A stretch of 64,000 nt of DNA. Source: Akkermansiaceae bacterium (GTDB lineage Bacteria; Verrucomicrobiota; Verrucomicrobiia; Verrucomicrobiales; DEV007). Within the stretch, counting starts at the first letter, position 1. Each line of letters starts with the position of its first letter. The stretch is from assembly GCA_024233005.1 (NCBI GenBank), contig JACKQE010000008.1:124001-188000 (forward strand), written 5' to 3'. Below, piece after piece: positions 1 through 8,101 of the stretch. The notes under the pieces were generated by a model. It did not search any database and had not been told where the DNA came from. It saw nothing but the letters and a program-made list of their open reading frames with translations. The translations under genes were made by a program, and so were the position numbers.

Positions 1-800
1 CGGGTCTGGTTTTTCTTGGCCTGGAGCAGTTGCTCGCGGCGGGCGGCGCGTTCACTGAGGAAAAACGAGTAGTTGCCCGAATAGGCCCGCACTTTGCCGC
101 CTTCGAACGCGAGGGTGCGGGTGGTCAGAGCGTCCAGAAGGGCCCGGTCATGGCTGATCAGCAGGATCGCCCCCCCGTAATTGCGCAGCCACTGTTCGAG
201 CCACTGGATGGCTTCGATGTCGAGGTGGTTGGTCGGCTCGTCGAGCAATAGGATGCTGGGTTCGGAGAGGAGCAGTTTGGCCAGGGCGATCCGCATCTGC
301 CAGCCTCCGGAGAACGCTTCGGTCGGCTGATCGAGTTTCTCCGGGGAAAAGCCCAGTCCGTAGAGCACGGTCTCGATGCGCGGCTTCATGCGCGACAAAT
401 CATGGTGTTCGAGCCGCACCTGGACATCCCCGTAGATTTCCAAGGCCTCGGCATACCCTTCCGATTGGGGATCCAGGGTGGCCATTTCCTGCTCGACTTC
501 GTGCAGCTGCTCCCGCAGCGTCATGACATCGTCGAAGGCCCGCTCCACCTCGGCGAACAGGGTCCGGCCGGAATGGAGCACCCCCTCTTGCGGCAGATAC
601 CCCACCGTGGCCTGGCGGGCTTTGACGAGTCGACCGGTGTCGGAGGTTTCGAGGCCGGCGATGATTTTCAGCAGGGTGGACTTCCCCGCGCCGTTCGGAC
701 CCGCCAGGGCGAGTCGCTCTTTGGCCCGCACGGAAAAGGTCAGGTCGGAAAACAGCGTTCTCGCTCCAAACTGGATGGAAAGGTCTTCTACAGCCAGCAT
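1..800 (-). CDS. ABC-F family ATP-binding protein (partial, runs off the window)
   Basis: The minus-strand frame starts with ATG at 798-800 and stays open to base 1, so only about 266 N-terminal residues are present. The protein opens MLAVEDLSIQFGARTLFSDL. It has a Walker A (GPNGAGKSTLLKI, about residue 35), an ABC signature (FSGGWQMRIALAK), a Walker B (ILLLDEPTNHLD) and an H-loop region (ISHDRALLD). These make one complete ABC cassette followed by the start of the charged linker typical of ABC-F proteins (EttA/Uup/antibiotic-resistance type), which have two cassettes and no membrane domain. The family acts on ribosomes. The subfamily cannot be assigned without the second half. Confidence 0.93.
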   Translation of the reverse strand, partial: MLAVEDLSIQFGARTLFSDLTFSVRAKERLALAGPNGAGKSTLLKIIAGLETSDTGRLVKARQATVGYLPQEGVLHSGRTLFAEVERAFDDVMTLREQLHEVEQEMATLDPQSEGYAEALEIYGDVQVRLEHHDLSRMKPRIETVLYGLGFSPEKLDQPTEAFSGGWQMRIALAKLLLSEPSILLLDEPTNHLDIEAIQWLEQWLRNYGGAILLISHDRALLDALTTRTLAFEGGKVRAYSGNYSFFLSERAARREQLLQAKKNQT

Positions 801-1010
801 GGTCGGACAACAGGGATGAGCGGGGCAAAGGCCATGGGGGGGACCAAGGAAGCGGGGGCAGGGGAGGGTGAGGAAAGGCCGGAGATGTCCGGCTGACCTC
901 CCCGGGCTCCATCACCGGCGATGGCGCCTTCCCACCGTCCTTGGGGAGAGGACGTTCCCATCAAATAAGGGGAGCGTCAATTCCCGGTCCTGGTCTTTCT
1001 CGTTCCGGCG

Positions 1011-3656
1011 TCACTTCACAAACTCGAACCAGTCCACATTCATGAGGCCGCCCTTGCCGGGATTCACGAAGACCGCAACCACATCGGCCGATCCCCCCGG
1101 GCTTTGGGTCACCGGAATCGTGAACTCCTGAAACTTGTCCCAGCCTCCGGTGCCGGGGATGACCACGCTGCCGAGCAGGACACCCTGGGGGGTTCCCGCC
1201 CGCAGTTCGAGAGTTCCGCCCTCCGTGCCGGAGGACGCGCTGACCTTGACCCGGCTCACGCTGGAGAGATCGATCTTGCGGAAGCGCGCCCACTGGTCGT
1301 GCGCGATCGACCCGATGACTTTGCCCTGGATCTTCGGTCCGTTCAATTCGTCGGCTTTCTCGGCCTCGATCCGGCGGGCACGCAGGCGCACCTGGGCTTT
1401 GCCGGAAAGCGGGCCGGCCGGGGCGCGTCCCAGGTCGGTGAAGGTGGCTTCAAGGATGCCGGTGGAAAGCTTGCCGTCCTTCGGTGGAGTGACCTTCCCG
1501 GCGAGGCCGCGCGACACCGTCGGGGTCTGCTGCCCTTCGGCGAGACTGTAGATCCATCGGACCATCATGTGCACCTCGTCGGCAGTGTGCTGGGTGTGGG
1601 GAAGCATCGGCACCTGGCCCCAGACTCCCGTCGAGCCTTTGATGACCCGGTTCACCGACGCCTCCAGCGCGCCGGCTTGCCCTTGGTATTTCTTGCCGAT
1701 TTCGATCAGGGGAGGCCCGACGATTTTCTGGTCGATGGCATGGCAATTGAAACAGTCGGTCTGCTTCATCCGGCTCAGCCCGGGATCGACATCCGTGAGC
1801 TTGCCATCCGCCGCCGCCCAGGAGGAACTGACCAGTGTCCGGACGGAGAATTCGGCTTCTTTGGCGGCGCCGCTGCCATCCTCTTCATCTTTGACCGCCA
1901 ACTGATAACTGACCGGCTCGCCCGGGGTGAAGAATGCCCCGTCCTGCGGGGAAAGGAAGGTGACTCCGGGGACGGTGTTCCCCACGGTGACGGGCACCAC
2001 CACCGAAGAGGCGGCTCCTTTGGCATCGGTCACGGTGAGTTCGACACGGAAATCGCCCGGTTCCTTGAGCGTGATCGCCGCTTCCTGACCCGTCGCCATT
2101 TCCCGGTCGCCGACCTTCCAGGTGTAGGTGATGGCATCGCCCTCGTGGTCCAGCGAGCCGGCGGCGGAAAGTGTCAGCGTGAGGGGCTCACGGCCGCTCG
2201 TGGGAGTGACCGCGGCCTTCGCGACCGGGGCGATGTTGCCGTACTGATAGCTCATTTTCACCAACCGGGAGTCCCCGTTGGCGCCCCAGGTTTCGCCATA
2301 GTCGAGGAAATAAAGGCAGCCGTCCCGGCCGAAGAACATGTCGACCGGCCGTTTGATCTGGAATTTCCCGCTGCCATCGTCATCACCCTGGGCGACCCGG
2401 CCTCCGGGGAACGGCAGGATGCCGGCGAGGTGACCTTCCTCATCGAGCCGGGCAAAGTGGATGAAGGGACGCTGCCAGTCATAGAACAGCAGACAGCCGT
2501 CATACCAGGCCGGGAGACCTCCCGTTTTCTCAAAGGAGGGAGCATGATGGAACACCGGTCCTCCGCAGGCGGTGCGTCCGCCTTTGCCCAGTTCCGGAAA
2601 GTCGGGGGACTCGGCGCTGGGATACCACACCAGAGGGGGCTGCACCGGTGGGAGCTCGGTCAGGCCGGTGTTGTTCGGGCTGACGTTGACCGGTTTGGTG
2701 GGATCATAGATCGCGCCCGGTTTTTTCTCCGCAAAGTCGAAGTCCACATAGACCCGGTTGCCGCGGCTGTAGGGCCAGCCGTAATTGCCGGGGCGCCGCA
2801 CCTGATTCACCGTGTCAAAGCCCCGCGGACCGCGCTCTTCCCTGTCCCCGCCGGCATCCGGGCCGACGTCGCCCACATAAACGAAGCCGGTGCTGACGTC
2901 GAAGTTGAACCGCCAGGGATTGCGGAACCCCATGGCATAGATCTCGGGCCGTGTTTTGGGGGTGCCGGGCGGGAAGAGATTGCCTTCGGGAATCGTGTAG
3001 CCACCTTCCGCGGTCGGCTGGATGCGCAGCAGCTTGCCGCGCAGATCGTTGGTGTTGGCGGAGGACTTCTGGGCATCCCATGGATTCCGGTCCGGGCGCT
3101 CGTCGATCGGCGCGTAGCCCTCGGAGTCGTTGAACGGGTTGGTGTTGTCGCCCGTGGTCGCGTAGAGACAGCCGTCCGGGCCGAAGCGGATCATGCCGGC
3201 ATGGTGGCAGCACTGTTCCCGTTGCTCTTTCCAGCTCAGCAGATCCTTGCGGCTTGCCAGATCGAGCGATTCCCCTTTCACGGTGAACCGGCTGATGAAC
3301 TGCCCGTCGAAATCGGGAGGCGAGTGGAGGAAGTAGATCCAGCCATTATCGGCGAATGCCGGATCCAGCGCCATGCCGAGAAGGCCGTTCTCCTGCGCCG
3401 TCGTCACAGTGAGGGCTCCGATCTCGGACACCAACCCGGTGCCGGGATGCCAGATTTTGACTTTGCCGGCGATCTCAATGAAGAAAATGCGGCCGTCCGG
3501 AGCCTCCTGCATCATCATCGGCTGCGGCAGGTTCTCCGCGAGCACCTCGAACTTGAACCGGTAGTCCGGCGGAGCCTCTCCGGCTGCCCGGAGCGGGGAG
3601 GGGAGCAGGAACGGAAGAACAAGCAGGCCGAGAAGCCGGGCGAAGGATGGGCGCAT
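1011..3656 (-). CDS. Secreted PQQ-type sugar dehydrogenase with PKD, cytochrome c and CBM-like domains
   Basis: 881 aa. An N-terminal signal peptide (about 1-24, ending SPLRAAG) is followed by a soluble glucose/sorbosone dehydrogenase-like beta-propeller (about 35-470) with phrases such as RNPWRFNFD and GRDGCLYFLDYGE. A PKD domain (about 475-565; NIAPVAKAAVTPTSGREPLT) and a second Ig-like segment follow. Next is a class I cytochrome c domain with one haem site (CFNCH) and a Met-rich stretch, then a C-terminal CBM6-like region (about 730-881). The family oxidises sugars or polyols in the periplasm, and the fused haem could take the electrons. The substrate is unknown. This domain order is common in Verrucomicrobiota and Planctomycetota. 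It is probably a single-gene transcript; about 210 bp with no recognisable gene separate its stop from the ABC-F start. Confidence 0.9.
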   Translation of the reverse strand: MRPSFARLLGLLVLPFLLPSPLRAAGEAPPDYRFKFEVLAENLPQPMMMQEAPDGRIFFIEIAGKVKIWHPGTGLVSEIGALTVTTAQENGLLGMALDPAFADNGWIYFLHSPPDFDGQFISRFTVKGESLDLASRKDLLSWKEQREQCCHHAGMIRFGPDGCLYATTGDNTNPFNDSEGYAPIDERPDRNPWDAQKSSANTNDLRGKLLRIQPTAEGGYTIPEGNLFPPGTPKTRPEIYAMGFRNPWRFNFDVSTGFVYVGDVGPDAGGDREERGPRGFDTVNQVRRPGNYGWPYSRGNRVYVDFDFAEKKPGAIYDPTKPVNVSPNNTGLTELPPVQPPLVWYPSAESPDFPELGKGGRTACGGPVFHHAPSFEKTGGLPAWYDGCLLFYDWQRPFIHFARLDEEGHLAGILPFPGGRVAQGDDDGSGKFQIKRPVDMFFGRDGCLYFLDYGETWGANGDSRLVKMSYQYGNIAPVAKAAVTPTSGREPLTLTLSAAGSLDHEGDAITYTWKVGDREMATGQEAAITLKEPGDFRVELTVTDAKGAASSVVVPVTVGNTVPGVTFLSPQDGAFFTPGEPVSYQLAVKDEEDGSGAAKEAEFSVRTLVSSSWAAADGKLTDVDPGLSRMKQTDCFNCHAIDQKIVGPPLIEIGKKYQGQAGALEASVNRVIKGSTGVWGQVPMLPHTQHTADEVHMMVRWIYSLAEGQQTPTVSRGLAGKVTPPKDGKLSTGILEATFTDLGRAPAGPLSGKAQVRLRARRIEAEKADELNGPKIQGKVIGSIAHDQWARFRKIDLSSVSRVKVSASSGTEGGTLELRAGTPQGVLLGSVVIPGTGGWDKFQEFTIPVTQSPGGSADVVAVFVNPGKGGLMNVDWFEFVK

Positions 3657-3793
3657 GGTGGTATCGGGTGGGGTGACCTTGGGAGGGGGTTCTGCAACTC
3701 AAAGGCGGTCCCGGCGGACGGGCTGGGCCTGGGAAATCGGGGGGAAGGCGGCGCGGTGTCGGACAGTCTCCCGGGGCCTGCGCCACCGGGGGC

Positions 3794-4528
3794 TTATTCC
3801 TCTCCCGTGACCTTGCGTCCCCAGCGGCGGAAAAGCGCGGCGGTGGAGATCTTCATGCAGGCGATCCCGTATTTCAGGGCGCGGGAGAATTTGATGGAGC
3901 TGCTCTCATCGTCATACCGGGTCGGGCAGGTCACCTCGCAGACCTGGAACCCCTTCTCAAGGGCGGCGATCAGCAGCTCATTGTCGAAAATGAAATCATC
4001 CGCCAGAGCGTGGAAGTCCACCTTCTCCAGCAGCTCCCGGCTGTAGGCGCGGTAACCGGTGTGGTACTCGGTGTGGCGGCGGCCAAAGCAGAAGTCCATC
4101 CAGTTGGTGATGAAGACATTCGAAATGTAGCGCCAGAATGGCATGCCACCGCTGAGAGCCCCTTTGCCGCTGACCCGCGAGCCCAGGCAGATGTCATAGG
4201 TGCCTTCGACGAGCATGGCCGCCATCGGCAGGATCAGCTTCGGCGTGTATTGATAGTCCGGATGGAGGAGAATGATGATGTCGGCACCGGCATCGAGTCC
4301 ATACTGGAGGCAGCACTTCACATTGCCGCCGTAGTTCTTGTTCTGCTCGTTGACATGGACTTCGATCCCCAGCTCGCGGGCGATCTCCACCGTCCGGTCC
4401 TGGGAGTTGTCATCGCTCAGAATGATGTTGTCGACGATGTCCCGGGGGATTTCCCCCACGGTCCGGGCGATGGTGCGCTCGGCGAAATAACCGGGCATGG
4501 TGACGGCGATTTTCTTGCCTTGAAGCAT
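3794..4528 (-). CDS. Family 2 glycosyltransferase
   Basis: 244 aa. It opens MLQGKKIAVTMPGYFAERTI and shows the GT-A nucleotide-sugar fold of GT2 enzymes: an acidic pair in IILSDDNSQDRT, the metal-binding variant LLHPDYQY (where DXD is expected) and an acceptor region with CLGSRVSGKGAL. The C-terminal half contains FDNELL and a short basic amphipathic end but no clear transmembrane helix, so it is probably cytosolic or peripheral. Dolichyl-phosphate mannosyltransferase-like proteins in polysaccharide assembly are the nearest recognisable relatives. The substrate is not predictable. The gene lies upstream-to-downstream after leuD on the same strand, with a gap of about 50 bp. Confidence 0.9.
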   Translation of the reverse strand: MLQGKKIAVTMPGYFAERTIARTVGEIPRDIVDNIILSDDNSQDRTVEIARELGIEVHVNEQNKNYGGNVKCCLQYGLDAGADIIILLHPDYQYTPKLILPMAAMLVEGTYDICLGSRVSGKGALSGGMPFWRYISNVFITNWMDFCFGRRHTEYHTGYRAYSRELLEKVDFHALADDFIFDNELLIAALEKGFQVCEVTCPTRYDDESSSIKFSRALKYGIACMKISTAALFRRWGRKVTGEE

Positions 4529-4579
4529 GTCAGCTGGGTGCGGAAAGTGAAGAACAACCGGGTCGCCCCGGACCGGGGA

Positions 4580-5191
4580 TCAGGCGGCGGTTGGGGCGAG
4601 GTAGGGGAGTGTCGCGGCGCGTTCCGCGATCAGCGGAGAGGCCTCCAGCAATTCCCCGATGGGATCCCAGCGTCCGCTGGTGAGCGCCTCCCGGGCACTC
4701 TCGGGCTGGCCGATGGCGAACGAGCCCCCGGGCCACCGGGCTTCCCGGGCCTCCAGATCGATGGTGATCTCCGTTGCCGGATCCGCCTCCACGGCCGCCG
4801 CAAGGCGCGCGATGTCCTCCGCGCGGGCGGTGACACAGGGAACCCCGAGGGTGGCGCAGTTGCCGAAGAAAATCTCGGCGAAGCTCTGGGCGATCACAGC
4901 CCGGAAGCCGAAGCGGTAGAGCGCCTGGGGAGCGTGCTCCCGGGAACTGCCGCAGCCGAAATTGACCCCGCTGAGCAAAATGCTGGCCCCAGTGAAGCGG
5001 GGATTGTCGAGGGGATGCCCCGTCGGCGTCCCATCCGGATCAAAGCGGGCGTCATGGAAAAGATACTCGCCCAGTCCGTCGAAGGTGACGCATTTCATGA
5101 AACGGGCCGGGATGATGCGGTCCGTGTCGATGTCGGAGCCGGGAACGAGAACGCCGGTACCGGAGACGGTGATGATTTTTTCCAAAGCCAT
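4580..5191 (-). CDS. leuD: 3-isopropylmalate dehydratase small subunit
   Basis: 203 aa, the usual length of LeuD. It contains the swivelling-domain signatures GSDIDTDRIIPARF near the N-terminus and NFGCGSSREHAPQAL in the middle, which position the substrate in the LeuC/LeuD isomerase of leucine biosynthesis (2-isopropylmalate to 3-isopropylmalate). The catalytic 4Fe-4S subunit LeuC is not in this window, so the subunits are either encoded apart or leuC lies elsewhere. The start MALEKIITVSGTG is the first ATG giving the full N-terminal strand. It is the last clearly chromosomal gene before the integron region. Confidence 0.95.
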   Translation of the reverse strand: MALEKIITVSGTGVLVPGSDIDTDRIIPARFMKCVTFDGLGEYLFHDARFDPDGTPTGHPLDNPRFTGASILLSGVNFGCGSSREHAPQALYRFGFRAVIAQSFAEIFFGNCATLGVPCVTARAEDIARLAAAVEADPATEITIDLEAREARWPGGSFAIGQPESAREALTSGRWDPIGELLEASPLIAERAATLPYLAPTAA

Positions 5192-5439
5192 GACGAGTGC
5201 TGCGAGTGGTGAGAATTTCCATGCCCGGAAGGGCAGGGAAGGGGGACTTTAGCGCACGATTTCCGATTGCCAACCGCGAAGATTCCCACCGCCACGCGGA
5301 AGTTTGGGGCGGGATGAGTCGCGTTCCCGCCGTGGGCCGGAGCAACGCCGGAGGTTCCAGCCTGTCTGGGTGGAATGCCCGCCGACCGTGGGCGCGCCGG
5401 GCCGCCGGATCTCTGGGGAAAGCCTGAGTCCGGCGCGGA
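5192..5439. other. Intergenic segment between leuD start and the next open frame; nothing recognised
   Basis: About 250 bp upstream of leuD, where its promoter should lie. Several short frames are open on both strands because the DNA is GC-rich, but none shows a recognisable motif. If the frame at 5440-5769 is a truncated integrase, this stretch would hold the deletion scar joining it to the chromosome. Confidence 0.4.
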
Positions 5440-5769
5440 TCAAGCACATTCGGGGAAGGCATCAGATCCGCCGCAGTCGTACGGTCCACCTTGAATCACG
5501 CGTAACATCTTCCTTGGCTCCCACCGCCAGAGCAGCGTTGAGTCCCCGGGAGACGGCTTCCTGCTCCGCAGCCAGCGGAGTCCCGCCTCCCGTTCCGCCG
5601 ATGCCCCCTGAGCCTGGCAGTCCCGCAAAAAAGAGCGGACCCAGCGTTCCGTCCCGAGGCAGTCCCGATCGCCCGCGCCCAGTTCCCGCATCCGCTGCAA
5701 CACGCCCCGCAACCCCGTCGCGGGATGATCTCCCCTGTTGGTGGAAACGTTCATGAGAACACTGTTCAC
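5440..5769 (-). CDS. Hypothetical protein; possible N-terminal remnant of an integron integrase
   Basis: 109 aa with ordinary codon use for the window. Residues about 18-50 include GVLQRMRELGAGDRD and ERWVRSFLRDCQAQG, which loosely resemble the helical N-terminal DNA-binding domain of tyrosine recombinases (compare WVRAFIRFH in class 1 IntI). None of the catalytic R-K-H-R-H-Y residues is present. Its position, divergent from the cassettes and next to the inferred attI, is where an intI gene normally begins, so a truncated intI is a reasonable guess but not shown. An alternative frame (5462-5809) overlaps it and looks less protein-like. It may equally be an unrelated small gene or non-coding. 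Confidence 0.3.
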   Translation of the reverse strand: MNSVLMNVSTNRGDHPATGLRGVLQRMRELGAGDRDCLGTERWVRSFLRDCQAQGASAEREAGLRWLRSRKPSPGDSTLLWRWEPRKMLRVIQGGPYDCGGSDAFPECA

Positions 5770-6043
5770 ATGGAACCATCGTGCTCGTCAAGAAAAAAGG
5801 TAGCCACAATTTAGTGGAAGGCTGCTTGATTTCAGCCGCCCCTGATTTCTCACTTTCTCAAAGAAATAGTCCCACTGGGAAATCGGAAGGTTTTTCCGCG
5901 CGTCCGGAACCGGGCGGTCCCTGAAAATTTGGCTGGCCTTTCTGAGGGGACTTGGCTATGATTTCGGGAGTTTGGCTAGAATCGATTCCTCATCAGTAGC
6001 CTGGACACCGGACCGGGAGCATTCCCGGCGACAGGCGTGCGTG

Positions 6044-6191
6044 GATCGTACCCCATCCGACCCGATGTTTTCTAAAAACCATAAAGCATGTGACTTTGCC
6101 GCTTTGGATCGTACCCGGCAAAGAAGATCATATCCATTCACCGTCAATCACCCACACCCAAATGGTCGACTGCCCGCAGGGGTGATCGTAC
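6044..6191 (+). repeat. Three GATCGTAC direct repeats upstream of the first cassette
   Basis: GATCGTAC occurs at 6044-6051, 6107-6114 and 6184-6191, the first two in the longer context GGATCGTACCC. Within the 400-bp gene-free leader of the array this is more than chance predicts. The repeats could be recombinase or regulator binding sites, but no protein assignment is possible from sequence alone. Confidence 0.5.
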
Positions 6192-6194
6192 ACT

Positions 6195-6224
6195 AGGTTG
6201 GTGTATAATATCCAACAGTTCGGC
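6195..6224 (+). other. attI-like junction, left boundary of the cassette array
   Basis: GTTCGGC at 6218-6224 is the R' core of cassette 1: its reverse complement GCCGAAC is the R'' of the attC ending that cassette. No attC stem like those between the later cassettes lies upstream of it, only a short ATCACCC/GGGTGAT pairing. The left half therefore behaves as attI rather than as another attC. The inverted cores ATCCAAC and GTTCGGC flank a single A, as in simple attI sites. The 5810-6218 leader holds no gene. Confidence 0.55.
6204..6209 (+). promoter_or_regulatory. Perfect -10 box TATAAT, candidate cassette promoter (Pc)
   Basis: TATAAT ends nine bases before the G|TT junction at 6218. A transcript from it would start at about the recombination point and read straight into cassette 1. 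No good -35 hexamer is visible at 16-18 bp spacing, so this is a weak or activator-dependent candidate. Confidence 0.4.
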
Positions 6225-6235
6225 TCAAAAAGAAG

Positions 6236-6654
6236 ATGGAAAATGAGAACGATGGAAAGCGATATGTCGTGTTACCAAATGGACGCTCCTTCTATCAAAA
6301 AGATTCTGTCGGAAGATTCGACTAGCTCGTGGAAACATCTGTGAGAACTGCGGCGCAACCTCCGAGGAGACTCAGATAGAGAGCCATCACATTCTCACGT
6401 ATCACGAGTATCCTGAGTTCGGAAAGGACCCTGCCAATATTCTCGTGCTTTGCCAAGCTTGCCATAGCGGTCTCACGACTCCATACGGACAGACATCTCA
6501 CGGTTCTCTGATATCCTGGGCGAGACTTGATCCAGAACTCCGGGCTCGCGTCGCCGATTACGTTGAGGCCAATGCACCACAGCTAACTACATTCGTGCGC
6601 ATTATTCGAGCCGGCGAGAGAGCTGCGGAGCATTACTACTTTCGAAACCTTTAG
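6236..6654 (+). pseudogene. Cassette 1: HNH endonuclease, frameshifted at an A5 run
   Basis: Reading starts at ATG 6236 (MENENDGKRYVVLPNGRSFY) and hits TAG at 6323. The minus-one frame continues the protein without interruption as RKIRLARGNICENCG and on to a stop at 6654. One extra A in the run at 6297-6301 would join the two parts into about 140 aa. The second part has an HNH/McrA-type core: CENC, then SHHILTYHEYPEF, then NILVLCQACH, with four Cys for a structural zinc and HH...N...H for the metal-dependent nuclease site. HNH proteins nick or cut DNA; its target is unknown. It could be a real pseudogene, a sequencing error in a homopolymer, or a slippage-expressed protein. Confidence 0.75.
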
Positions 6655-6665
6655 ACCAAACCCAA

Positions 6666-6791
6666 GCCGAACAAGGCATCGATCCTAACGCCTGACACGC
6701 CCTGGTCGTCAAATTATCGCGACCATTCAAACATCAACCCCGAAGCCCGAGCGCGCCCCCAGTCAGGCGTAGGATGACTCAGACGTTGTGC
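6666..6791 (+). other. attC of cassette 1
   Basis: R'' is GCCGAAC at 6666 and the following R' is GTTGTGC at 6785-6791. The inner arms TCCTAACGCCTGAC and GTCAGGCGTAGGA pair almost completely with one bulged base, the extrahelical-base feature of folded attC. R'' matches the R' at 6218 that starts this cassette. Confidence 0.88.
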
Positions 6792-6802
6792 AAGAATCTA
6801 AG

Positions 6803-7186
6803 ATGACTGCGGACTCAATCTACTATGTCGGATGGACACGGTGTCCCTGTTGTTGCGGAGGGGAAGGTCTCATCATACTTCTTACTTGCCCACAGTGCAG
6901 GACTCTCTTCGGAGTATGCGACGAGGTTGATACGTTGATTTCTGACATTCGAACCCTTAAGATGAATGGCGTGACTTACTCTCCTGATGATCGACTGTGC
7001 CCCACTTGCGGAATCGCTCGATTGAAGGATTTCGAGCCACCTGACTTTCAGCGAATCGTTGACGCAGGGTTTTCTGAGAACGACATCTTTCGGATGCCGA
7101 AGCCGTTTCCGGGTAGGCCGTGCCCAAGTGGTCGGCACCCCATTACATTCCAAGAATACAAAGAAGCACAACAAGCCGCGCCGTGA
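6803..7186 (+). CDS. Cassette 2: small zinc-ribbon-like protein of unknown function
   Basis: 127 aa from ATG 6803; an in-frame GTG at 6788 lies inside the core site and is less likely. The protein is Cys-rich with three knuckle-like motifs: CPCCCGGEG near residue 14, CPQC near residue 30 and CPTCG near residue 70. They could form one or two zinc-binding sites. The C-terminal part has FSENDIFRMPKPFPGRPCPSG and no membrane segment, so it is probably cytosolic. No family is recognised. The stop codon lies inside attC just after the R'' core GCACAAC, so the gene fills the cassette. It could be expressed from Pc together with cassette 1. Confidence 0.75.
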   Translation: MTADSIYYVGWTRCPCCCGGEGLIILLTCPQCRTLFGVCDEVDTLISDIRTLKMNGVTYSPDDRLCPTCGIARLKDFEPPDFQRIVDAGFSENDIFRMPKPFPGRPCPSGRHPITFQEYKEAQQAAP

Positions 7187-7293
7187 CAACCCCTACCAGC
7201 CGCCCTGTTTCGATGTTTTCCCGTAACTACAATCCTCACCCCGTGATCGACGTGCGCTCCCGCTGGTAGGGGTGCACGCGCTCTACGTTCGCC
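7166..7293 (+). other. attC of cassette 2
   Basis: R'' GCACAAC (7166-7172) is the exact complement of the cassette's starting core GTTGTGC (6785). Inner arms CCCCTACCAGC and GCTGGTAGGGG form an 11-bp perfect stem around a 55-60 nt apical region. R' GTTCGCC at 7287 opens cassette 3. Confidence 0.9.
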
Positions 7294-7316
7294 CAACTAA
7301 CAAGCGCCACTCCAGA

Positions 7317-7556
7317 ATGGATCATTTAGCTTCAGCACTGCTTTCCGTTATCTCATACATTGAGAGCAGAGAGGTGCCCGATGAGATTGCGGACGACGAT
7401 GTTCGAACACTGGAAGAGGCATTTTATCATCTCAGGCAGTGCAGCGATTCGGAACGCAGTCGGATCGCTGATGCAGCTCGCATTGAGGCTTCTCAGACTA
7501 CTGATGCCCGACGTCAGCAGTCTATTCTTTCCATCATCGAGAACCTTGAGCCATGA
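7317..7556 (+). CDS. Cassette 3: small acidic helical protein of unknown function
   Basis: 79 aa from ATG 7317 (MDHLASALLSVISYIESREV). It is rich in Glu, Asp, Arg and Leu and looks largely alpha-helical, with a likely amphipathic first helix and no transmembrane segment, signal peptide or metal motif. It is the only gene in a 379-bp cassette and ends shortly before the attC core GGCGAAC. Small helical cassette proteins are often accessory or antitoxin-like, but nothing here shows that function and no partner toxin is visible. Confidence 0.65.
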   Translation: MDHLASALLSVISYIESREVPDEIADDDVRTLEEAFYHLRQCSDSERSRIADAARIEASQTTDARRQQSILSIIENLEP

Positions 7557-7579
7557 CCACCACCACCCAACCAACCAAG

Positions 7580-7672
7580 GGCGAACAAAACGGATGCAGG
7601 CAACGGCTCGAAGGCTACCTGTCGTGTCAGCAACGTCTTGCGCTCGCCGTCGCCTGATCCGAGTCGTTCGCC
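7580..7672 (+). other. attC of cassette 3
   Basis: R'' GGCGAAC (7580-7586) and R' GTTCGCC (7666-7672) are perfectly complementary to each other, and to the cassette's own first core at 7287. Arms GGATGCAGGC and GCCTGATCC pair. The sequence is clearly homologous to the last attC of the array (16685-16777). Confidence 0.92.
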
Positions 7673-7693
7673 CAACAAACCGAGCCACTCGCC

Positions 7694-8101
7694 ATGAATC
7701 GCCCCGAGCTTCGACAAATTCTCACTGATGCGATTGCATACTGGGAGCCGAGGAGACTGATCTATAACGCTGCATTAGCCATCGTGACCGTAATTGGACA
7801 CTTCACATCAACAGCCTCGTGGAAGCCTACAGTTGGTTTTGATATGGCACTGGGGCTGTTCTTTCTGGCTGTCATTGCAAACATCTTGTATTGCGCCGCC
7901 TATCTGCCAGATGCTTTCGTTCACCTATCCGACTTTCGCCATCGGTTGAGGGTAGTTAGGACCGTCATCTTCACCACAGGAATACTCTTAGCGTGCGCCA
8001 TCGCATGGGCGATCTCACATCCATCTCAACCATTTCCGGACAAAGAGCAATCGGCGATGAGCAGCATCCACGACCAACCAAAGGCGAACAAGATTAGATG
8101 A
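7694..8101 (+). CDS. Cassette 4: small integral membrane protein of unknown function
   Basis: 135 aa from ATG 7694 (MNRPELRQILTDAIAYWEPR). There are three likely transmembrane helices: about 26-43 (YNAALAIVTVIGHFT), 52-72 (ALGLFFLAVIANILYCAAYL) and 90-110 (VIFTTGILLACAIAWAI). A short polar N-terminus with a WEPRR motif sits before helix 1. The last residues (PKANKIR) read through the R'' core GGCGAAC and end at a TGA provided by the IS1111 element inserted 4 nt further on, so the native C-terminus was different. The function is unknown. Confidence 0.75.
   Translation: MNRPELRQILTDAIAYWEPRRLIYNAALAIVTVIGHFTSTASWKPTVGFDMALGLFFLAVIANILYCAAYLPDAFVHLSDFRHRLRVVRTVIFTTGILLACAIAWAISHPSQPFPDKEQSAMSSIHDQPKANKIR

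Noticed and set aside
1104..4046. A 980-codon open frame antisense to the PQQ-type dehydrogenase and glycosyltransferase
   Set aside because: It is the complement of well-supported genes, crosses two of them and shows no domain; GC-rich DNA keeps antisense frames open.
6044..6191. GATCGTAC repeats considered as LexA boxes controlling an integrase
   Set aside because: They do not match the LexA motifs I know for this or related phyla, and there is no intact integrase to control.
6690..6790. Palindromes between cassette genes considered as Rho-independent terminators or REP elements
   Set aside because: Stems lack T tracts, differ in sequence but share attC architecture, and the outer cores match the start of the same cassette.
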